Assembly: GCA_023101725.1 (NCBI GenBank)
Contig: JALJCO010008621.1
Coordinates: 975,001 to 1,039,000 of the forward strand
Direction of reading: 5' to 3'
Length of the DNA stretch: 64,000 nucleotides
Origin: Atherinomorus stipes
Lineage: Eukaryota > Chordata > Actinopteri > Atheriniformes > Atherinidae
Positions within the stretch are counted from its first letter, which is position 1, and each line of letters starts with the position of its first letter. Position numbers and translations under genes: made by a program. The notes under the pieces are model-generated. The model did no database searches and was not told where the DNA came from. It saw nothing but the letters and a program-made list of their open reading frames with translations. Shown in pieces: positions 12,719 through 24,630 of this stretch.

Positions 12719-13770
12719 TAGGGCTGCAACGATTACTTGAGTAATTCGAGTAACTCGATTCATAAAATTGCTCGAGGCAAAATAACTGCCTCGAGGATTC
12801 GTTAAATTCACTCTTTGCATTTTGCGCATCCGCCCGGATGGTTTTTCTGTTGCACAACGTTAACGCAAGGGACGTTCCGCCCGGACTGGTATTTCTGTTG
12901 AACATAACAACTTTATGGTGATAATGTAACTAAAGTGGAGGGAGGGAGGAAAAACTGTATGGGACCCTACAAACTGGACCGAAAAAGAGAGGAAAAACAG
13001 TGCTCTCTCCACGGTTCTGTACGCGCGTGATCCATGACATAGAAATAATATAAGTCCTTTATTTATTTGTAAAATCCGTGGATTTCGCTGCGCCTGGTCA
13101 GTAAAGGCAGTTCAGAGCGGGTCCGTTGAATATGTATTTAGGTCCTCTAATGAATGGCCAATTGTTTCCATTTCAGTAAAGCAGAATTAAATGTGCAGAT
13201 GTGGAAGCAACAATTAAGTTTTTGGCTGAGAAGCGGAGGGGGGCATCAGTGCTGCCTTCAGGGAAAACTCAGCACTGTAGAACTCTGAAAGCTAGAAATT
13301 CTAGCTCTTATAATCAATTTAAGCTGTGAAACTTAAAAAACTTGCAAAATGTCCAATTTATCCGATTACTCGATTAAAGCAGCCTTTACCGATCTTGCAT
13401 TTCAGAAAGCACAGCAAGATTATTTGAATATAAACAGTCCCGCCTCACTCCTAAGACACACCCCTTCATTCCCTCCACCTCCCAATGCAGAAGCAAAGGT
13501 TTGACAGGCAGGTCCGTTGGACAATCCTAGAGGTGCACCCCACTTCAAGGATTGGTTGGAGTTTTCATTGAATATTTAGAGATTGGAATAATATTTTATT
13601 TTGATTAATGGTGGGTCTGTCTTGTATTTTAGAGTTCCATTACCTCATTCATAGCATTTTACCCTGTTAGAAAAATAGTGTAAGAATGCAACATCGGTAA
13701 GGGTTGCTTTAATCGTCAGAAGAATCGCTAGATTACTCGATTACAAAAATAATCGATAGTTGCAGCCCTA
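12719..13770. mobile_element. Non-autonomous hAT element, TAGGGCTGCAAC family
   Basis: The termini are TAGGGCTGCAACGATTA at 12719 and the inverted ...GTTGCAGCCCTA ending at 13770, with subterminal TCGATTACTCGA-like motifs at both ends. Both flanks are (TA)n, so an 8-bp TATATATA duplication is expected but cannot be delimited. The length is 1,052 bp and no transposase frame is present. The family is recognised from its typical fish hAT ends. Confidence 0.85.
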
Positions 13771-13802
<32 letters not shown>

Positions 13803-13826
13803 GTGTGTGTATGTGTATATATACTG

Positions 13827-13914
<88 letters not shown>
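13771..13914. repeat. (TA)n/(TG)n microsatellite
   Basis: Long TA run with a short TG-containing interruption near 13790-13830. All reading frames here that give Ile-Tyr repeats are artefacts of this tract. Confidence 0.95.
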
Positions 13915-13918
<4 letters not shown>

Positions 13919-13944
13919 CAATGTGTGTGTATATCATACACACA

Positions 13945-15311
13945 TAGGGCAGGGCGATATGGCCCACAATAGTAATCACGATATAAATGATAAAATTTGC
14001 GATAACAATATAACTGGCGATTTAGACCAGGCAAATTACTTGAAATTTGCACTACTTTATTTGTCAGTCATGTCAGTCATTTTCTGTACCGCTTATCCAA
14101 TTCAGGGTCGCGGGGGTTTCTGGACCCCTTCCCAGCTATTATCAGGCGAGAGGCAGGGTACACCCTGGACAGGTCTCCAGTCTGTCGCAGGGCCAACACA
14201 AAGAGACAGACAACCATTCACACTCACATTCATTCCTAGGGACAATTTAGAGTGATCAATTAACCTAACATGCATGTCTTTGGACTGTGGGAGGAAGCTG
14301 GACTGCCCGGAGAGAACCCACGCATACACGGGGAGAACACGCAAACTCCACAGTTGGAATTGTTTGAACCCCCTCCCCAGCTGGGATTCGAACTAGCGAC
14401 CTTCTTACTGTGAGACTGCGGTGCAGCCCCAACTTTATTTGTGCAAATGAAAATTTACAATGTCTTTTCACTTTAACAAGCAGCTGTTTCTGATGTGCAT
14501 TAAAGTTATAATTTTTTATGAAATCAGTTGTGCAGATGTTGCAAATCCCTTACTGTCAGTTAATTTAAGCAAAAAGCGTTTCTTATGGAAATGGGCTGCA
14601 TATCCTGAGGCGAACCATGTATAGCAGAGCTGGAGAACCTAACTGTAGTCCTGCATTTATTCTGTGTTTCTTTATTCTAGCACACCTTACTCAAAATAAT
14701 GAGTCTCTAAGCAGAACATGATCATATTTATGAGCACAGCGTCTTCACACGGGGCCAGAAGAAGTATTGAGTGTGATCACTCTTGACATTTAAGGCGGGC
14801 GGGGTTAACTCAGACAAGCTGAATGTGGAAAATTGTCACGTCCACATTACCTCTGATGCGAAGTTAAACGGGTAGCTTTAATAAACAGCTGATCGAATGG
14901 GTGAGTAAGTATGAAATATATACAGCACGTGGCATTTGGATACGGACACCGCCGCATGCGTAACCCCGCCCGCCTGCAATGAACAAAGTTTTTCCATAGT
15001 CATACCCCTGCATTAATAACTACCTCGCCGCAGAAGAAGCTTCACGTGGAGGAAGAAATGACCAAAACGAACCTTTTTCTTGTTCTTGCGGCCTGGAGAA
15101 CAAGAAGGAAGTTCTCGCTTCTCACGGAGGATGGAACAAGCTTTAAGTCAATGCGCTGCTTTGACTTTACTCCTGCATATGCGTTTGACAGTATCAAAAC
15201 AACGGCAGTGCGCATGCGCATTTTACCCATGTTTTATCATGATATTTCATTTTCTTATCATTCCCTAACGTTACACCGTTATTACCGTGAATGATATATG
15301 ACCCAGCCCTA
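13945..15311. mobile_element. Non-autonomous hAT element with TACACACA duplication
   Basis: The ends are TAGGGCAGGGCGATAT (13945) and ATATGACCCAGCCCTA (ending 15311), near-perfect inverted repeats. The 8-bp target duplication TACACACA is intact at 13937-13944 and 15312-15319. The length is 1,367 bp. It carries a nested interspersed repeat (14070-14432). No transposase is readable. Confidence 0.93.
14070..14432 (+). repeat. Interspersed fish repeat nested in hAT element
   Basis: Contains the signature blocks ttttctgtaccgcttatcc, cagggtacaccctggacagg, tttggactgtgggagga and a gattcgaac...ccttcttactgtgag end, which I recognise as a very common teleost interspersed repeat. I cannot assign its class with certainty. 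A reverse-strand fragment of the same family lies at 49610-49700. Confidence 0.75.
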
Positions 15312-15440
15312 TACACACATATATAATATAAAGGGCTTGCTTTTATATTTCTATTGAATACTTTAAACTATATGTGAGGATGATGGAGGGTGAAATAAAT
15401 TGTTCAGCTATGTTTTCTGAGCTGGCAGTCTAGTCATAAC

Positions 15441-16789
15441 TAGAGATGCACCGATCAGGATTTTGGGGGCCGATCACCGATCACCGATCACCAAAAGCAG
15501 TATCTGCCGATCCCGATATTGCCGATCACCGATCACAGCGCCGAAATTCATAAATTCTCCAATATTCTCTCATGTACATAACATCGACATTATGTTATTA
15601 ACAATTAGGAGAAGGAAATGATCATGAATTGGCCTGTTTTATTGCAGGCAATCTGCAATATTTCACTCTCTTGGAGACAACTTGGACTCAGTTTACATAG
15701 AGGAGGTGAATTAGCTGACTAGTTTAAGCTTTCTTGTGGCAATAATTATGTGTACAACACACAACATGTGCAGCACACCAACACAGACTACAGTAAACAT
15801 GTCACTCTCTTAGAGTTGGTACAAGTTGTCAACTATAGACTCTCTTTTTCCTGTGGAAAATGGAATTAAATCTTAAAATAAAAAATAGATTATGTACATA
15901 ACACACATGTGCACTATAATAAACATTTCCCTCTCTAGAGGCTCTTTCTCAGACACACTGTTTAGAGTTTACCTACAAGCTTTTAGTGGAAAAATCACGT
16001 AAAATATGTTAAATGAGAATAAGAACAGCGACTTATGTGCAACTGCAACAAGCTTGGAGCTGATATTGCAGCTTTTCTATAAGAAAAAAAACTCTTAAGT
16101 GTAGCATTAACATGCTGTAGCCTAAATAATATAATAAAATTATGATTTTATTGATGAGCTTACTTCTGATTAAGCAGCATGAATGGCAGAGCCTTGCGCG
16201 TCGTGCGTCAGGAGCGCCTGAGTGTGGGGGTGTATGAACCCGGTTGTTTTCCTTGTCTGTCTCTCTGATCGCGGATGAAACTGAGCAGCTGCTCGGCTTC
16301 ATTTGCTCCACGAGGCCAGACAACTACGTTGTCGAGCGTTTCTGTGCCGTGTGTGGATTCATCAGATTGTTCAGAGGTGTTCTGAGATTGGTGAGTTTCA
16401 CCATTTACGAGGAGCTGCGCACCGACGATGGCGCAGCTTTCCTCTGACCGGCCCAGTTTAACAACCCGCAGTCCTGCATCAGGACGTCATTATAAGCCCA
16501 TTAAACCCCGTCGGGACTAGAGATCATCAACCCGCCGTTTGGAAACCGGGACTGAACGCAGATCATAGTTAATCCTCCACTGTCTCCGTGGAGGGAAGAC
16601 ATTCACCGGAGTCTCCTCTGTATTTCCCGCGCCTGCTGCGCGTCAGGCGCGTCAAACGCCAAAACGCTGTAGTTACTGTAAACATGATCGGATCGGCTTG
16701 CTTGGATCTATTTTGAGGACTCCGATCAAAACCGATAGGGGCACTATCGGCCGATTGCGATCGGTTGCCGATCGATCGGTGCATCTCTA
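15441..16789. mobile_element. Non-autonomous hAT element with GTCATAAC duplication
   Basis: The ends are TAGAGATGCACCGATC (15441) and GATCGGTGCATCTCTA (ending 16789), a perfect 16-bp inverted pair. The 8-bp duplication GTCATAAC is intact at 15433-15440 and 16790-16797. The length is 1,349 bp. The subterminal region repeats GATCACC in tandem, a likely transposase-binding array. The interior has a GC-rich block at 16190-16700 but no transposase domain. Confidence 0.95.
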
Positions 16790-16797
16790 GTCATAAC

Positions 16798-19629
16798 AGG
16801 CCACTTCTTAGAAATCCCACACAACATTACTGTAGCAGATGATAATCATTGTCATTATCAGTAGGTCTTGTAAAATTACACAGTATGGTTTGAGTTCTGT
16901 GTAGCATGCGTGCGCTTTTTACAGGACGTGTTCTACTGACACTATCTCATGCTGTGAAGTGTAGTCACTAAATAAAGCTGCTTGTTAGGTAGTGATGAAT
17001 CATATTTTAAAATGTAAAAGCAGTAGTTTGGGCATACACTACTGTAGTGATGCTCACTTCCAGATGAGATGTTTTTGTTTATTTGAATTAATAATAATTA
17101 CATTTTACAAATAAGTTCTAAACCGATATGATACATTTTCATGGATGTAGTTTGATGTGCATGCTGTGGTTTCTGTAAGCTCTGACAAAGTTTGCATCTC
17201 ACAGTCCACAGAAGGATTTATGCTTTAGGGTAAATTTGCACGATTTCTTTATGAAAACCTATATAAATGGCCCATGTCAACGTAAGCACTTATGTTAACT
17301 AAAAAAAGGTCACTGTACAGCAGCTCCAACTCCATGGCTGGGTTGGAGGGACAGGGGCTAACAAATCTTTATCAACAATCACTTTTACTGGAACTACTGA
17401 TTCACAGAGAAGAAGGAAGATATTGGAGGAAACCTTGTGTACAAAACATTTGCTTCTCTAGATGCCTCTTTATGTCTACCCATCTTTTTCTGTCACATTT
17501 AGCTGACAGTGCAGCAGTCAGCTGTGCATGTCAACTTTCTTTGTCTTTGATTTATCATTTTAATGCACCCAAATTGAAGCACAGCCATAATTTGCAGTTA
17601 TTTTGTCATCAGATCATGACGTGTGGTCTTATACTGTATTATGTACTGTTTTAGGCTCATTTTGCATCCTGATGATACTAGCAGAACTAACAATCCAGAA
17701 AGAGACAAACACATTGTTACAAGAGCATAAATGTATGGCCTTATAATAGACAAATAACAAATATAATTTATAAGATGCAGAAAATGGAGTGAATACAAAT
17801 TAAATGGACTCACTCTATCACATTATTGTCTGGGTAATGAATGTCAAGATTCAAAACCATAGTGATAATATTGATTTTAGTTTAATTTGAATGGTTAATA
17901 TTGTTTCCGCAAAAAGAACATTATTGGCTGTTTTTTCTAGTCTAAAAGCAGCCAAAGTGAACAGATAAATAAGACAACTAACTAATCTGAAACAAAGTTT
18001 GCTACTGTAAACATTTTAATTACCGACTAACAATAAACTAAAATATCCAGTGTGAAGTGTAAATTAACTGAAATGATGTTAACTACTTTTTCCAAAGAGA
18101 AGCTGATCCTCTTTTTCAACCCATATGAAGTTAATATAAGTATACGTTATTCAAGATTTTCTGACACCATTTTTTTTCTCTCGATTCTGATGGTTCTGCT
18201 GTGGGTATCGGCCGACACACAGTACTGATATCACTATGTTATAAAAAATATCATTTTACACTTGCATGACTGTGATATGATTATCATTGTGGTAAGGCCT
18301 GGCTCATGTTAAACCCTTTGTAAAACACATCAAATTGGAGTAATTTTTTTTAATTTAATGCAGTCTTGCTGGTGGGAGAATCTTGTGTGAACCATCGACA
18401 TAATTACTGTCGTACTAGCTCCTTGTCTGACAGGTGTTGGGTCATCACTTCTTCCTCACCCCTCAAAAACAGCAGGCTGTAGACAGCAGCACAAGGAAAA
18501 GTTAAGAGCAGCGAAGAAGAACTGTGTCGGAGTTAACAGATATAGCCCTTTTAATCTGAATATTACATGAGTTGAGTAAGCATAGAGCATCTATAGAGGG
18601 GCTTTTTCTACTGTACATGCTATATGTTTGTGTTTTTCCTGGAGAATGTGCCTATTGTGGTCGTTTAGTGTGGGCGAAAAACAAAGTATTGACATCACAG
18701 CCTTGTGCCAGGCAGGCTTTAGGATTCCAGGGCAAATGGCTGACACCCCCTTGCCATTTGAGTGCCACAGGATTGGGGTTGGCTAGGTCAGCACAATAAA
18801 GACTTTTAATTCTAATCCCCAAAGCACCTAATTAAAATTTACAACCAAGGCAAACAACCCTTGACACAGCTACTCGTAGGGAAAATGTCTATAACTCAAA
18901 ATGCCATGACAAAGAATTGAAGTTTAGCATTTAGTATTATTATAATTAGACTGAAGTGCCATCAAAACACAAAATAGAAAAAAAATATTGTCACGAATAA
19001 TCCTAAGTATTGGCTATATTATCGTAAGGGTAAAGACAAATAAAATGGAAAGTTGTATTAGGCAACTTGTTATTTCCAGCCTTTGTCTATTCATGATGCA
19101 TTCCCTGTAGAGATTTTACAAAATACTAATTCAGTTTTATGTTATACTGTAGACTACTCATGGACCTCCAGTCCTTCTATTATCCTTTCCCTCATCAAGT
19201 AATAAAACTAAACCGTTATCTATACCCTGACTTGGAAATCATATTCAGTTTGAATCATTACTGACAGGTTTTATGTAGCCTCACTGTAAATTTCCTGTCT
19301 GTAAAATCTGGGTTTGTAAGTTAAAAGGATTGTGAGCATTTATTCTGTTACTTGTATATAATTGTATGTTATAGTTTCATTCAGCTATATTTTGGGGGTT
19401 GATCTAATTTTATAGATCACGTTAACTTTTTAAAAGTTTGTCTGGCAACATCAGTGAACCATAAGCATTTTGTGTGTGTATAATTATCAAATAGCCTTTA
19501 TCTTGTCATATAAATGAGAATTCTATTCTAGTGCCATAGATACACTACTTCTACCCATTCATTTAAGTGTTTTTTTTTTTTTTTCCTGATAAAACAGCGG
19601 TATTGCAGCACACCCTGCTGTAGTACTAT
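16798..19629. other. Intronic stretch without recognised elements
   Basis: AT-rich sequence between two hAT elements. Degraded transposon-like phrases (tatcggccgacacacagtactgat near 18207) suggest old remnants, but no boundary can be set. No coding exon is supported. Confidence 0.5.
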
Positions 19630-20321
19630 TAGGGCTGGACGATAATTCAATATCAATATATATCGATCGATAGAGGTTTTTTCAATATAAAAAAAGAGGG
19701 TCAATAAATGTTCAATATAGAAGCACAGTTTTCGGCTGTAGCCTATCAGGTAGCATGCTACTACAGTCACTGACCAGGCAAAGGCTGAATTGGAATTCAG
19801 TGTTATGCCCCTTTCAGACTTGCACTGGAAAGCATTAATATTATGAACTCTGTCCTTTATAACATCTGCATTCAGATATGCGTACCGGTCTTTTACCTTG
19901 GAGATGTAGCAGACATGTACCGGCTGGTCTACATGTCACAAGAGCGGAAATGTTGCGGCACGTTGTTTTGGCTGAACGCACAAGAAAATGTTCTGGACAG
20001 AGTTGAAGGGAGAGCGGGGCTGTGCTGACTTTTGTGCAACATTTTGTGATGTCTGAAAGCGCCGGGACACGATAAGACCGCAAGGAAGCAGCATGTTTGA
20101 AAAGATGAGTCTGTTTAAAGAGCGGATGGAGTTTACCGCTCATGTTCCGCAATGCAGGTCTGAAAACGGCTTTAATTCGATCTTTATTATAAGTAGGTAA
20201 TTCAGCAAAAGCTTAAATGGCCAGGGCTGCACCTAAAATAGCTTTTAATTTGATAAATATCGATATCGATCAATATAGATTTTTTTATCGATAATCTTTT
20301 TTTCTATATCGTCCAGCCCTA
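19630..20321. mobile_element. Short non-autonomous hAT element with AGTACTAT duplication
   Basis: The ends are TAGGGCTGGACGATA (19630) and TATCGTCCAGCCCTA (ending 20321), a perfect 15-bp inverted pair. The 8-bp duplication AGTACTAT is intact at 19622-19629 and 20322-20329. The length is only 692 bp. ATCGAT-rich subterminal motifs occur on both sides. No coding capacity. Confidence 0.95.
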
Positions 20322-20429
20322 AGTACTATTATGTGTGATAATCTCAAAATATAGTGTGCAATTTTTATATAGAGGAGTACTGGAGATACATTCATCCAGT
20401 TTTTCCAATCTGTTTCCTGGGGTGAGTTT

Positions 20430-20755
20430 ATTGTCAGATACCCGATACCGATTCAATACTACTGTTGAATGAATGAATGAATGAACTGTATACCTTGCCA
20501 TGTGAGTGAAGGCATCAGGCTTGAGATACAATAAATATTTAGCCTTGTTTAAAAAAAAACACAACACAGATATGAATGCACTTAATATTATTTATTAACA
20601 AATAAACTGTACATTAGCAGCAAAAAGAAATGAATAATACTTCTCTGCTCCGTGTGGTGACAAAACTGGGGTTGTGAACATAGAATTGAAGTGACTAGAT
20701 TGCTAAGTCAATATTGGAACCAATATCTGATCCAGATCGGATCCGTGCATCTCTA
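20430..20755. mobile_element. Truncated hAT remnant next to dag1 exon 2
   Basis: Only the right end is preserved (GATCGGATCCGTGCATCTCTA-like end, last base 20755), related to the element at 15441-16789. The left end is eroded near a gatacccgataccg motif. It also holds a short TGAA microsatellite. The remnant stops 69 bp before the exon 2 acceptor. Confidence 0.6.
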
Positions 20756-20824
20756 ACTGCTACCATGTAAGTTGTATGTATATTTGAACTAATGTTTTGA
20801 TTTTTGTTTTTGTTTCTCTCATAG

Positions 20825-21025
20825 CGGGCTGACATGGATATTTGACAGGCTGCCAGAGATCTCTTCATGGATCACAGAGGACACAAAAGAAAAAACGCTG
20901 CATTTGTGAGCATAGCCAGTCACTAGAGAATCTGACCCGCAGGCATATCATCAGGCTGACCTAAGTGCATGTGGCCTTTCCAGTTGTTCATAGACATCTG
21001 TTGAGCAGCCCAAAGGCCTATTGCT
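20825..21025 (+). other. dag1: dag1 exon 2, 5' UTR part, with three upstream ORFs
   Basis: The acceptor is a T-rich tract ending ctctcatag at 20824. The leader contains three short upstream reading frames: 20834-20845, 20867-20926 (19 codons) and 20969-21004 (11 codons). All stop before the main start and could damp translation. Exon placement follows from the coding exon and the vertebrate rule that the DAG1 start codon is in exon 2. Confidence 0.7.
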
Positions 21026-21391
21026 ATGCACTATAAACCGAGAGACATGAGCTGTGGGGATGTAAGAAGGAGGAAGCTTCTTTCGCAGAGGACTCTCCCT
21101 GTGGTGATCGGACTTCTGGTGACCCTGGTCCAGGGCACTGTGCCAGAACAACATGAAACACTGGCAGACATAATATCTGTAGAACTAGAGGCCTCCATGC
21201 AGTCCTCTGTGCTCTCTGAGCTCCAAGCTGCAACATCCTCAGTAGGTGAAGGGCCACCTACAGCTGTTCCAGATTCCTCTGCAAAGAATGAGGGAGTGCA
21301 CACCAACATCCCCGACTCATCAGCAATTGTGGGCCAGGTGTTCCAGTTGAGGGTTCCACCAGGACCTCCCCACTTAAACTGCAATGTCCAT
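21026..21391 (+). CDS. dag1: Dystroglycan, coding exon 1 (signal peptide and N-terminus)
   Basis: N-terminal part of the dystroglycan precursor, which is cleaved into extracellular alpha and membrane beta subunits linking laminin to dystrophin. The exon gives 122 residues. A hydrophobic stretch at residues 24-37 (LPVVIGLLVTLVQG) after a basic region is the signal peptide, and the mature part contains LEASMQSSVLSELQ and AIVGQVFQLRVP, matching the start of the alpha-dystroglycan N-terminal domain. Two in-frame ATGs exist, at 21026 and 21047; both have G at -3. The first is used here, but the second would give a more ordinary signal peptide. The exon end at 21391 is set by phase: exon 3 begins in phase 0, and the only good phase-0 site is CAT|GCAAGT, a GC donor. 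A GT donor at 21396 would cause an immediate stop. Confidence 0.88.
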
Positions 21392-22320
21392 GCAAGTACC
21401 CTTATAATTCACGCAATAATAATTCACTAAAGAAATACAGCCTCTGTTGCTGTATTTAATATGCCATATCTTGACATGAAATGTTATATTTCTTATGATT
21501 TGTTATAAAGAAATTATAAGAGTTCTCTCTCTTGTATGATTGCAGTTATAATAATGCAATAATAGAACTGCAAAATAAATGAAAGCCTGCGATAGACTAT
21601 TTTCCTCAGTCAACCAGAGTTGATAAATTGGCCAAATGCTTAATTCCATAAATGCAGGCACATGTAATGAACAGTATGGTATTTATCCCTTCACTTTTCA
21701 TGAGTAAATCATTGCTGATTGAAGCTGACTGTGTTGCAATTTGTTCAAGTCAGACTTAAGAGAGAGATGAGATTATTATTGGCCAAAATGGCAATACAGA
21801 ATGACATCCTGTCATGGAGTAATAACTCAAAATGATAAGTGATGATTCACACACTTATTATGAATAGAAGCTCTCTCTGCTTCCTGTTCATATTTACCAG
21901 GATTTGATAAACTGAATGGAATGGAGGGAGTGGGTGTTTAGGAGATATGCAGAGTATTTCTCCCTCTACGCTACATTTTCACTTTTGCATTCATTGTTTA
22001 TCTTGGTCCCCTATCACTGACAGCTTGCTCAATATGAAAGAGAACTAAGCACACAGTTATATGTATATTTAATTTATTGCATTTCAAATAAAACTAAGAA
22101 TGGCCATAGTTAAAACCTGTTTCCTATTAATTTTTTTTTTTTTTTTTAAATCATATTGTCAAAGATAATTTTGGCCAATAGTAATTTGCATCTACCTCTT
22201 GAAAGTATCAATCATATAATGGAAGTTTTTCGATAACTTTTCATTTCCTAAATGACTCAATTCTCAGAATAATCTGCATTGTGTGAAATGGTAATGATGT
22301 TTCTCTTTTCCCTCCTGAAG
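21392..22320 (+). other. dag1: dag1 intron 2, apparent GC-AG intron
   Basis: Begins GCAAGTACC and ends in a pyrimidine tract tttctcttttccctcctgaag. Length 929 bp, phase 0, at the position where mammalian DAG1 also has a phase-0 intron before the VSAAGKEALP segment. Nothing else notable except a T18-type run near 22132. The alternative donor GTCCAT at 21386 is in phase but matches the consensus poorly. Confidence 0.75.
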
Positions 22321-24630
22321 CTCACTGAAATGGGAAAAAAGACACTACCCTCCTGGCTATACTGGGACAAAGAAAGCTGCACTCTAAGAGGTTTGGCTCT
22401 GGAACAAGATAAAGGCGTATATCACATACTGGTGTCAGGGGAGGAGATAACTGAGAAGACGAGCAGCCAAGGGTATCCCAGTACAGTCTTCTCTGTTGAA
22501 GTATATCCGGAAGAACGGGCAGACACTGAGCCAGCCCTGCTCACTCTACAGTCTGATGTCAGTGGCCTACAGCCTTTCACCTGTGGCTCTGAGGAGCCTG
22601 TCACTGTCCTCACTGTCATATTGGATGCTGATTTGACAAAGATGGTTGCTGAACAGAGGGTCAACTTATTGGGCATTATGAGAAAATTCTCACATGTGCC
22701 CTTAGAGCACATGAGAGTGGTCCCTGTTGTCAACAATCGCTTGTTTGACATGTCTGCTTTCATGGCTGGGCCAGGAAATGCTAAGAAGGTGGTGGAGAAT
22801 GGAGCTTTATTGTCATGGAAAGTTGGATGTGCCCTTGATCAGGGCAGCATCCCTGACATTAGCAGTGTCCAATCCTCAGCAAAGGATGGGACAATGTCAG
22901 CCAGGCTGGGTTACCCAGTAGTTGGCTGGCACATTGTCAATAAAAAGCCCCATGGAGTGAAACGGGTCAGGCGACAGTTGTACAATACTCCTACTCCTGT
23001 GCCATCCATGCTTCCTCCAACTATTAACCAAGAGCCCTTTTCACGTGTTGTTCCTACTCCAACTTCACCTTCTATTGCTCCAGCAACAGACAACTCTGCT
23101 CCCCCTGTACGAGGCCCTTTGCCTCTTCCAGTTAAGCCGACTATGAGGGTCAGAGATCAGATCGCCCACACACCTGAGCCTGGACGTCCCCAACCCACAA
23201 GAGTACTTGGAACGACAAGCACCATCCCTATTCAGCCCACTATGACTCGACCTACATTTGTGGAAGCTACCGCTTTGCCAACCCCACCAAGCACCAACAA
23301 AAGACCCAAACCATCATCCACAAGGAAACCCAAAAAACTCAAAACCACTACCCCTGCTCCCAGAGAACCAAAGTCCACCACTCCAAAACCACCCAGGCGT
23401 ACCACTCCCCTCTCTCTGGCTCCAGATTTAAATGAGAGCCCAAAGATCCAAAACCCCATTGATCAGGTAACTGCATGGGTTGGCACATACTTTGAGGTAA
23501 AAATAGCTTCTGATGCATTCTATGACAGTGAGGATGGTACCACTGACAAGCTGCGTTTGACTCTAAAGAGGACCCCCAAAGAAGCAGTGAGTGAGACCTC
23601 TTGGATACAGTTCAACAGCACCATCCAGCTTTTGTATGGCCTTCCAGAGAAGGAGCATGAGGGGAATCATGAGTACTTCATGCTGGCCACTGATAAGGGT
23701 GGAAAAAGTGTAATGGATGCTTTTGAGGTTCGAGTCAACCGTTGGTCCAGCAATGATAAACCATCAGTAGTGTTTGCTGCTCGTTTTCATGGTGACCCTA
23801 ATACTTTAAGCAGTGATGTCCATAAAAAGATTCTTCTGACTAAAAAGTTGGCATATGCTCTTGGTGATCGAAACAGCAGCACTGTGACCCTGAGAAGCAT
23901 CACTAGAGGCTCCATTGTTGTTGAATGGACCAATAATAGTCTCCAGCAGAGCCCCTGTCCAAAGGATCAGATCACAGTTCTCAGTAACAGGATCTCAGAT
24001 CCCCTAGGAAACCCTAAGCAGGCCTTTACTAAAGCCATGGGGCCTGAATTCATACCCATTAATATATCTATCCGTGGCACCAATAAATGCCAAAGCTACA
24101 CATTCATTCCACCAGGCGAAGTGTTTATACCTGCCCTTCCTACAGCTACCCCTTCCCCTGGGACAGATCGAAGGAGTAGTGATGATGTTTATCTGCACAC
24201 TGTCATTCCTGCTGTAGTTGTAGCTGCCTTGTTGCTCATAGTTGGAATCATTGCAATGGTCTGTTACCGAAAGAAGCGCAAAGGGAAGATGACCATAGAG
24301 GAACAGGCCACTTTCATCAAGAAAGGAGTTCCCATTATATTTGCAGATGAGTTGGATGATTCCAAGTCACCTCCATCTTCCAGCATCCCTCTTATCCTAC
24401 AGGAGGAAAAGCCCCCACTTCCTCCCCCTGAGTATCCCAACATGGCAGGCCCCCACAGTACCCTGCTTAACCAAGATTTGCTGGAGGAGTATTCAGTTTA
24501 TCAAGATGATGATCCAAATGCTCCACCTTACCAGCCCCCACCACCATTCACTGTTCCCATTGAGGGAAAAGGCTCACGCCCTAAAAACATGACGGCATAC
24601 AGGTCGCCACCTCCCTATGTGCCTCCCTAA
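22321..24630 (+). CDS. dag1: Dystroglycan, coding exon 2 (most of alpha and all of beta)
   Basis: 769 residues, giving a total of 891 (human 895). Numbering from the first Met: [16 protein letters not shown] opens the N-terminal cadherin-like fold; [20 protein letters not shown] is nearly invariant in vertebrates; furin site RVRR340; a mucin-like Pro/Thr stretch starts with TPTPVPS, the LARGE-glycan attachment region; the second cadherin-like domain starts near 503 ([15 protein letters not shown]); SEA autocleavage site RG652|S653IVVEW; membrane helix about 749-771 ([20 protein letters not shown]) followed by YRKKRKGK; cytoplasmic tail ends RSPPPYVPP, the WW-domain ligand for dystrophin and utrophin. 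Upstream residues from 22279 are intron read-through; coding starts at the acceptor. No frame break, so the gene looks functional. The mucin-like region is shorter and more Lys-rich than in mammals. Confidence 0.98.
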   Translation, partial: LTEMGKKTLPSWLYWDKESCTLRGLALEQDKGVYHILVSGEEITEKTSSQGYPSTVFSVEVYPEERADTEPALLTLQSDVSGLQPFTCGSEEPVTVLTVILDADLTKMVAEQRVNLLGIMRKFSHVPLEHMRVVPVVNNRLFDMSAFMAGPGNAKKVVENGALLSWKVGCALDQGSIPDISSVQSSAKDGTMSARLGYPVVGWHIVNKKPHGVKRVRRQLYNTPTPVPSMLPPTINQEPFSRVVPTPTSPSIAPATDNSAPPVRGPLPLPVKPTMRVRDQIAHTPEPGRPQPTRVLGTTSTIPIQPTMTRPTFVEATALPTPPSTNKRPKPSSTRKPKKLKTTTPAPREPKSTTPKPPRRTTPLSLAPDLNESPKIQNPIDQVTAWVGTYFEVKIASDAFYDSEDGTTDKLRLTLKRTPKEAVSETSWIQFNSTIQLLYGLPEKEHEGNHEYFMLATDKGGKSVMDAFEVRVNRWSSNDKPSVVFAARFHGDPNTLSSDVHKKILLTKKLAYALGDRNSSTVTLRSITRGSIVVEWTNNSLQQSPCPKDQITVLSNRISDPLGNPKQAFTKAMGPEFIPINISIRGTNKCQSYTFIPPGEVFIPALPTATPSPGTDRRSSDDVYLHTVIPAVVVAALLLIVGIIAMVCYRKKRKGKMTIEEQATFIKKGVPIIFADELDDSKSPPSSSIPLILQEEKPPLPPPEYPNMAGPHSTLLNQDLLEEYSVYQDDDPNAPPYQPPPPFTVPIEGKGSRPKNMTAYRSPPPYVPP

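Larger units (their letters stand above)
7915..20824 (+). other. dag1: dag1 intron 1 (inferred), rich in DNA transposons
   Basis: This runs from the GTCAGT donor at 7915 to the acceptor ttctctcatag ending at 20824. It contains one long-TIR element, four complete hAT elements with intact 8-bp duplications, a hAT remnant ending 69 bp before the acceptor, a tandem duplication and long (TA)n tracts. Stretches between them (7.9-10.6, 11.7-12.3, 16.8-19.6 kb) hold no recognisable coding sequence. The 146-residue frame at 8038-8478 resembles no known family and is probably chance in GC-richer DNA. An A-rich, polypurine run lies at 9240-9300. Confidence 0.45.

Noticed and set aside
13728..14255. Ile/Tyr-rich frames on both strands
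   Set aside because: Translations of a (TA)n microsatellite.
22279..22320. Dystroglycan translation starting at the ATG at 22279
   Set aside because: These 14 codons are intron sequence (pyrimidine tract and acceptor). The true N-terminus with signal peptide is in the exon at 21026.
24061..24108. Apparent loss of the dystroglycan G|S cleavage site at the IRGTNKC segment
   Set aside because: Counting back from the human C-terminus puts the cleavage 58 residues upstream, at RG|SIVVEW, which is conserved here.
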